Source: Deuterostichococcus epilithicus
Lineage: Eukaryota; Chlorophyta; Trebouxiophyceae; Prasiolales; Stichococcaceae
Length of the DNA stretch: 64,000 bases
NCBI GenBank assembly: GCA_033439295.1
Contig: JAVTLE010000016.1
Coordinates: 682,001-746,000, forward strand
Direction: 5' to 3'
Below the pieces are notes generated by a model that searched no databases, was not told the DNA's origin, and saw only the letters and a program-made list of their open reading frames with translations. Below are positions 59,701-64,000 of this stretch, piece by piece. Made by a program: the position numbers and the translations under genes. Position 1 is the stretch's first letter. Each line of letters starts with the position of its first letter.

Positions 59701-62700
59701 AGTGGAGAATGCATTTTGGGAGCACACAAGTTGGAAACAGCGAACCTACCTTGGTGACCTTGTGGCTCAGCTCCTCGAAAAACAGGTGCGCCAGCGACCG
59801 GATGCGCTGGTCGCCGTCCTGCAGGCACACCGCCATCTTGGCGATGTGCCCCTTCACCTTCATCATGTCGTTCAGGATGAGGTGCGTCAGCACCATCAGC
59901 GCATTCTTGCGCACGCCTGTGGGGGAGGAGGCAGTGAAGCAGGGGTGCCGTCAGTGGACCAGTGTTTGGGTGGCAACTGCCCTTTATTATCGAACGAGTG
60001 CGGTGCGTCGCCACCATCAGCGCGTCGTCAGACACGCCTGCAGGGGTGGCAAGGGGCTGCCGGACCACCACAGTACCACAGGTAGGTCGCTTGGGCTCCC
60101 GGCGGGGTGCATCAGCAGTGAAGGGCCGCCGCACGGCAAGCTGCGCAGTGCTGGGCGTGCTGCTCACACCCTGACACGAGCCTCGCAAGAGACGGCTGCA
60201 GCTGCTCTGTGCCTGAGGCCCTCCCAGTCGTCTGTGTCTGCACAGCTGCAAGTGCACGGCTGCTGCGACATAGTAAGAAGCAAATCGCACCGTCGTCGGG
60301 GTCTGACAGGGGGAGGTACATGTTGGGGGTCCAGGGCTCCAGCAGGTTGGGGAAGCGGAAGGCCAGGTCCCCGATGGCGATCACCAGGTTGCTGCGCACC
60401 GCCGGGTCCACCGACCTGTGCGAGGGTGCGCAACTCACTTCCGCACGTTGACATCCGGTATGCGTGCGTGACCAGCTGACCTGCAGGACGCTGATCAACA
60501 TACATGTGTGAGCACAAGTGCTGGTGGGGTAGCAACCCATGACCTAGGGTAGTGTGCACACCCCGCCGACCGGCCGCCAAGCATATTTTGTGCATGGTTC
60601 TCTGCACAGGGCGCACAGCCCCGCGCACCGGTTCTGAAGCAGCGTGAAGAGCAGGCGCAGGTGGCGGTCGCAGAAGGCTGGCTCGATGGCCATCAGCTTG
60701 GTCAGCGCCAGCAACGCTGACGCCCGCAGGTCCGCATGTGCCGCCATCAGCGCGCTGCGGCGGCCACAGAACGTAGAAAGATCCAGATCCCAACGCGTGC
60801 AGCCACGGTTATGGGACATGCGGATGGTTGCGTCACACTGGGAACGCATTAACATGGGGTGAGTGCCAGGCCACAGCACTTGACGCCTGAGACACACCGT
60901 CCGCTGCGGCGGTGCTTGACCTGGGGCTGCGCAGTGCTGGGGGCAGCACCAACAGGCATTATGCCGAAGCCGCTGGGCCGAGCGCAAAGCTTGGTGAACG
61001 ACTACGAACACATGACTCGAATCAGGCGACTAGCACTTGGTCATGCATATTGGTCGTGTCCAGGCGGCGCACTTGCTGCGGCAGAAGGCGGCGATGAGGG
61101 GCACGTAGCGGCCGAGGGCGCCGCGGACCGCCAGGATCTCCGCGTCGGCCGCCTCCTTGAGGCCGTCCAGCTGCAGGTCGGCGCTCACGGCGCCCACGCC
61201 CAGCTCCTTGTTTATGTCCTCCTGGCTCTGCTCCGGGCCTGCGGATTGATACATCAAATCGACACAAATCGGTTGACGGAGAGATCAGGGATGTCCAGCC
61301 CAAGGTCAGCGCTCACGGCGCCCATGCCAGCTCCTTGTGAATGTCCTCTTGGCTCTGCTCCGGGCCTGCGGACCAATGTTAACAACATCAAATCAACACA
61401 GGTTGGGTGGACGGAGAGAGCAGACATGTCCAGCTCCTTGGTTACGTCCTCCTGGCTCTGCTCCGGGACTGCAGAATAATGCATTTTGCAGCTTGCATAT
61501 CAACACAGGCTGATCGACGGCCCGGGCCTGCCAGCGGAGCAGGGCATATGTGACATGAAAGGAAGGGGCAGTTGTCTGAATGTATCGAATCCCCAAGCAT
61601 CTTTCTGGCGTACACGCCCAGCTCCCTGTTGATGTCCTCTCGGCTCCTGTATTCTGTGCCTGCCAACGGAGCGAGACAGCTTGGAAACATCCTATCTGTA
61701 TCACACAAACGTCCGCCGTGGCCGAGTGCAACCCTGTGCATCTGGTGCGAGGCAGCAGCAGCTTTTCACAGCCATAGCACGAACCGACAGCAATGGCGTG
61801 TTTTCATACATCATGCTGATGGCTCACCCTGGGACTCGCCAGCGGCTGCGCGCTCAGAGTGCGCCTCTGCGGCCTCCTTCTCCGCATCGGCGCGCCGTCG
61901 CCGCACTGCCTTGGCCATCTTCTCCACCAGCATCTGCGGAGGCACGTGACGCGCATGCTTCGAGAGCACGCTCGCTTGCACACGGAGGCGTGTTCGCACC
62001 ACTCGTGCGAGTGGGTAGTCGGCCAGCCGGTGCCAGCCTGCACCGCCACCGCTTCGAGGCACCTGACATTCCACCTGCAGTAGGAGACTCTTTGCATGCT
62101 GTTGAACGTCGTCTGCAGCATGTTTCGGGTGTAAGCCTGACTCACCAGGTGCTGCAGGGCGACCTGGCCGACGGTGAAGAACAGGCGGCTGAGGTGGACA
62201 GCAAACACGGAGTCGGATGGCCGTCGGGGCGAGCCATCGCCAGAGTCGGCAGGGCCGCCGCCTGTTGCCGCAGGCGCAGGGGTCAGTGGCCAGCCTCAAG
62301 CGATGTGGTCCATTCGCAGCACGCTAAGTGGACGCGTCTGCAGCGGGGCCAGCAGTGGGCCGCCGCCAACTGTTGCACAGCAGGCCAGCCGGTGGTGGCA
62401 AGCTCGACAGGGCGCAGCAGAGCGCTGCCACGGCTCGATGGCCCAGATCGACCAAATCCCAAACTCATCATGCGGTGCCCGACACCCAGCCTGAGCACGC
62501 AAGCCTGCGCACCGATGGCCGGACCGGCCAGCTGGTGGACGAGCGCCACGCACAGCGCGCCGGGGGCAGGGTGCAGCGCATATATCGCCGCGGTGGCGGC
62601 CTCGGCGGCAGAGTACCATGCCGCGGGCTGCACGCGGGGCGCGACCAGCACGCCCGCCAGCGCACGAGTCACTGCATCCAGCTGCCGGGCGTCCCTGCCG

Positions 62701-63860
62701 AGTGCGGGGCAACAACAGGGTGAGATTCCGCTTTGACTTCTTTGTCGAGATGGACAGAACATGTCGTGTATGGTGATTGCCATGACGCCAGGAGCAAGTG
62801 CTGCGCAGCACAAATTTGGCAACCAGCGTACAGCAATGGTCACACGTGCGCATTGCAAGCAGAAAGGGAGGGCGCCAGCAGTGGCGCCGAGCGAGAGATG
62901 CCGACCTGTGGCTAGGCAGGCCGGCGAGGCGGCACAGCGCCTTGCACGCGTGCTGGGTGACTAAGGCGTCCGCTGCGGCCGCGCCAAAGCCCACCTGCAC
63001 GTCAGCACAAACCCCTGGTCAAGTCGGCGCCTGTGACGGGTGGGATTTCAGCAGACACGTATTTATGAGGCCACTAACAGGGAGCTGGGCTGCGGTTATA
63101 CGCTGCCTGCCGACTGGATGTAATGCTGTCTATCGCTCTCCAGGGGTCTGCAAACACCCAGAAGGTGAGGGCTAGCGCTTCACAGCAGACCCTCCGGGCT
63201 CGACTCCGCCGACCTGCTGTCACGCAGCGCGCTCCCTTGTTGATGGGCACCCCATCCATGCCGACTTCAGCCAGACCGTCAGCCGGAAAGGGGCGTACCC
63301 GCAGCAGCGTGTCAAGGTTGTCCTGCACGGTTGCAGGGCGCTGCACGGCGATCATGCCGATGAGCGCGAGCGCTCCGCGGGTGCGACTCAGCGCCGCCTC
63401 CGCCTCGGCGGAGTCGGCGCCCCGCGGCGCCGCCTGCCCACAGATGCCCCACAGCGCCTGTGGGGACCAAACACACTTTGGTTGCCATTTTGACCCTATT
63501 TGCGAGTCGCCCATGGAGTCGCCACGCCCCCAGCCCAGGCCTGACGACAGGTGTGGCTGACCCTGCGGCAGCCGGTGGGGCGGATCAGCAGACGGCGGGC
63601 TTTGCTGCCCGCCGTGGGCCTTGCAGCGCACAACCAGAATGACTGCTGACCTGCCATGCGGCAGGATCAGGGTCAACGCCAATGGCACAACAGGCAGACG
63701 TGCCTTGAGGGTGCGGTCGCTGAGCAGGTCCTTGAGCATGAGCGCCTTCATCACGTCCTCCAGAGAGCCCAGTTCCCCTGCGGGCCGGTGACACCAACGC
63801 GATGATCTCAGTTTGGGGTGCTGACGGCTCCATTGCTGACGCCCTCGCATCAATGGTGTC

Positions 63861-63893
<33 letters not shown>

Positions 63894-64000
63894 CTGATGC
63901 ATTGCTGGGGGTTAGCCCTGCCGCCTCCTTGTCGCCAACGTGCGGCGCCGCTTCAAGGGCCGCTGCAGCGTGCCAGCCAGTCATGCAGCAGGAGCTGGGT
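56800..64000 (-). CDS. CAP-D2: Condensin complex subunit 1 (CAP-D2), 5' end missing
   Basis: HEAT-repeat subunit of condensin I, needed for mitotic chromosome compaction. The gene enters from the right end. Blocks in order: LGSLEDVMKALMLKDLLSDR (63.77 kb); ALWGICGQAAP and RGALALIGMIAVQRPATVQD (63.45 kb); FGAAAADALVTQHACKALCR (63.0 kb); RQLDAVTRALAGVLVAPRVQ (62.7 kb); EKMAKAVRRRRADAEKEAAE (61.93 kb); SQEDINKELGVGAVSADLQL and LGRYVPLIAAFCRSK (61.2 kb); RASALLALTKLMAIEPAFCD (60.7 kb); DPAVRSNLVIAIGDLAFRFP (60.38 kb); RKNALMVLTHLILNDMMKVK (59.91 kb), the Cnd1 signature region; NPIYNLLPDILSSLGAERGL (59.38 kb); DDWEAKIAAKQVPHTIRQKG (58.38 kb). A TAG at 58321 overlaps a GTTAGG donor. I infer splicing onward into an acidic/basic Ala-rich tail (58.07-56.80 kb), typical of the family end. 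If the TAG is used, the protein ends there. Confidence 0.85.
59998..60046 (-). pseudogene. Decayed copy of a CAP-D2 exon start
   Basis: The working exon starts at 59916 (VRKNALMVLTHLIL). A copy about 121 bp upstream on the minus strand starts at 60037 after a CTGCAG acceptor and reads VSDDALMVATHRTRS. Over 45-50 nt the two match at about 80% by eye. Confidence 0.7.
61140..61661 (-). repeat. Four tandem copies of a CAP-D2 exon start with acceptors
   Basis: Exon-like starts at 61238, 61365, 61468 and 61659 each follow a GCAG acceptor. They encode PEQSQEDINKELGVG (the working copy), PEQSQEDIHKEL (then a 1-nt deletion), PEQSQEDVTKELDMS and EYRSREDINRELGVY-like versions. Identity to the working copy falls with distance. 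Spacings are 127, 103 and 191 bp. Confidence 0.8.
63861..63891. repeat. (GCA)10 microsatellite
   Basis: An uninterrupted GCA/CAG tract near the right end, in an intron or a variable part of CAP-D2. No neighbouring frame clearly supports a coding role. Confidence 0.8.

Noticed and set aside
61140-61661. Regularly spaced repeats that could suggest a CRISPR-like array
   Set aside because: The units are diverging exon starts with splice acceptors in a eukaryotic gene, and spacing is irregular (127, 103, 191 bp).

Overview
The window is nuclear DNA from an intron-dense eukaryote, most likely a chlorophyte green alga. Base composition is GC-rich. Coding exons are short (12 to about 400 nt) and split by one intron every 100-200 coding bases. 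The U6 snRNA is of plant type, one protein has the plant cold-shock/glycine-rich/CCHC layout, and the formamidase is close to the land-plant form. Two ambiguous bases (33106 and 45226) indicate a draft assembly. No bacterial operon, phage, CRISPR array or complete transposon was seen.

Layout, left to right. 1-5149 (-): cyclophilin-RRM-zinc-knuckle protein CYP59/PPIL4, running off the left end. 5666-8509 (+): cold-shock-domain glycine-rich RNA-binding protein, divergent from CYP59. 9741-13356 (-): F-box/leucine-rich-repeat protein. 13557-16465: rearranged block with a decayed copy of the last WDR6 exon and a near 1-kb inverted repeat made of two facing truncated gene copies. 16665-26520 (-): WDR6-type WD40 protein, with a U6 snRNA gene in its last intron. 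27050-29098 (-): unrecognised low-complexity protein. 29.1-31.4 kb: no convincing gene. 31.4-37.3 kb (-): secreted protein of three tandem five-exon modules joined by Pro/Thr linkers. 38929-42798 (-): formamidase. 43361-49385 (-): CocE/NonD-type alpha/beta hydrolase. 49926-51372 (+): ribosomal protein eS12. 51817-54803 (-): SpoU/TrmH RNA 2'-O-methyltransferase. 55100-56323 (+): acyl-CoA-binding protein. 56800-64000 (-): condensin subunit CAP-D2, running off the right end.

Most genes are housekeeping. Several act on RNA: CYP59 (transcription and splicing), the cold-shock protein, WDR6 (partner of the wobble-position tRNA 2'-O-methylase), the TrmH-family enzyme, eS12 and U6. This reads as ordinary eukaryotic gene density rather than a cluster.

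The most unusual signal is structural. At five places in three genes, short stretches spanning an intron-exon junction have been tandemly copied into the adjacent intron and have then decayed while keeping a splice-site dinucleotide: CYP59 (two sites), CAP-D2 (two sites, one with four copies) and the F-box/LRR gene (one site, donor side). CYP59 and eS12 also need GC-AG introns to keep conserved reading frames. Exon boundaries for CYP59, the cold-shock protein, eS12 and the acyl-CoA-binding protein were derived base by base and all phases close. Boundaries for the other genes are approximate.
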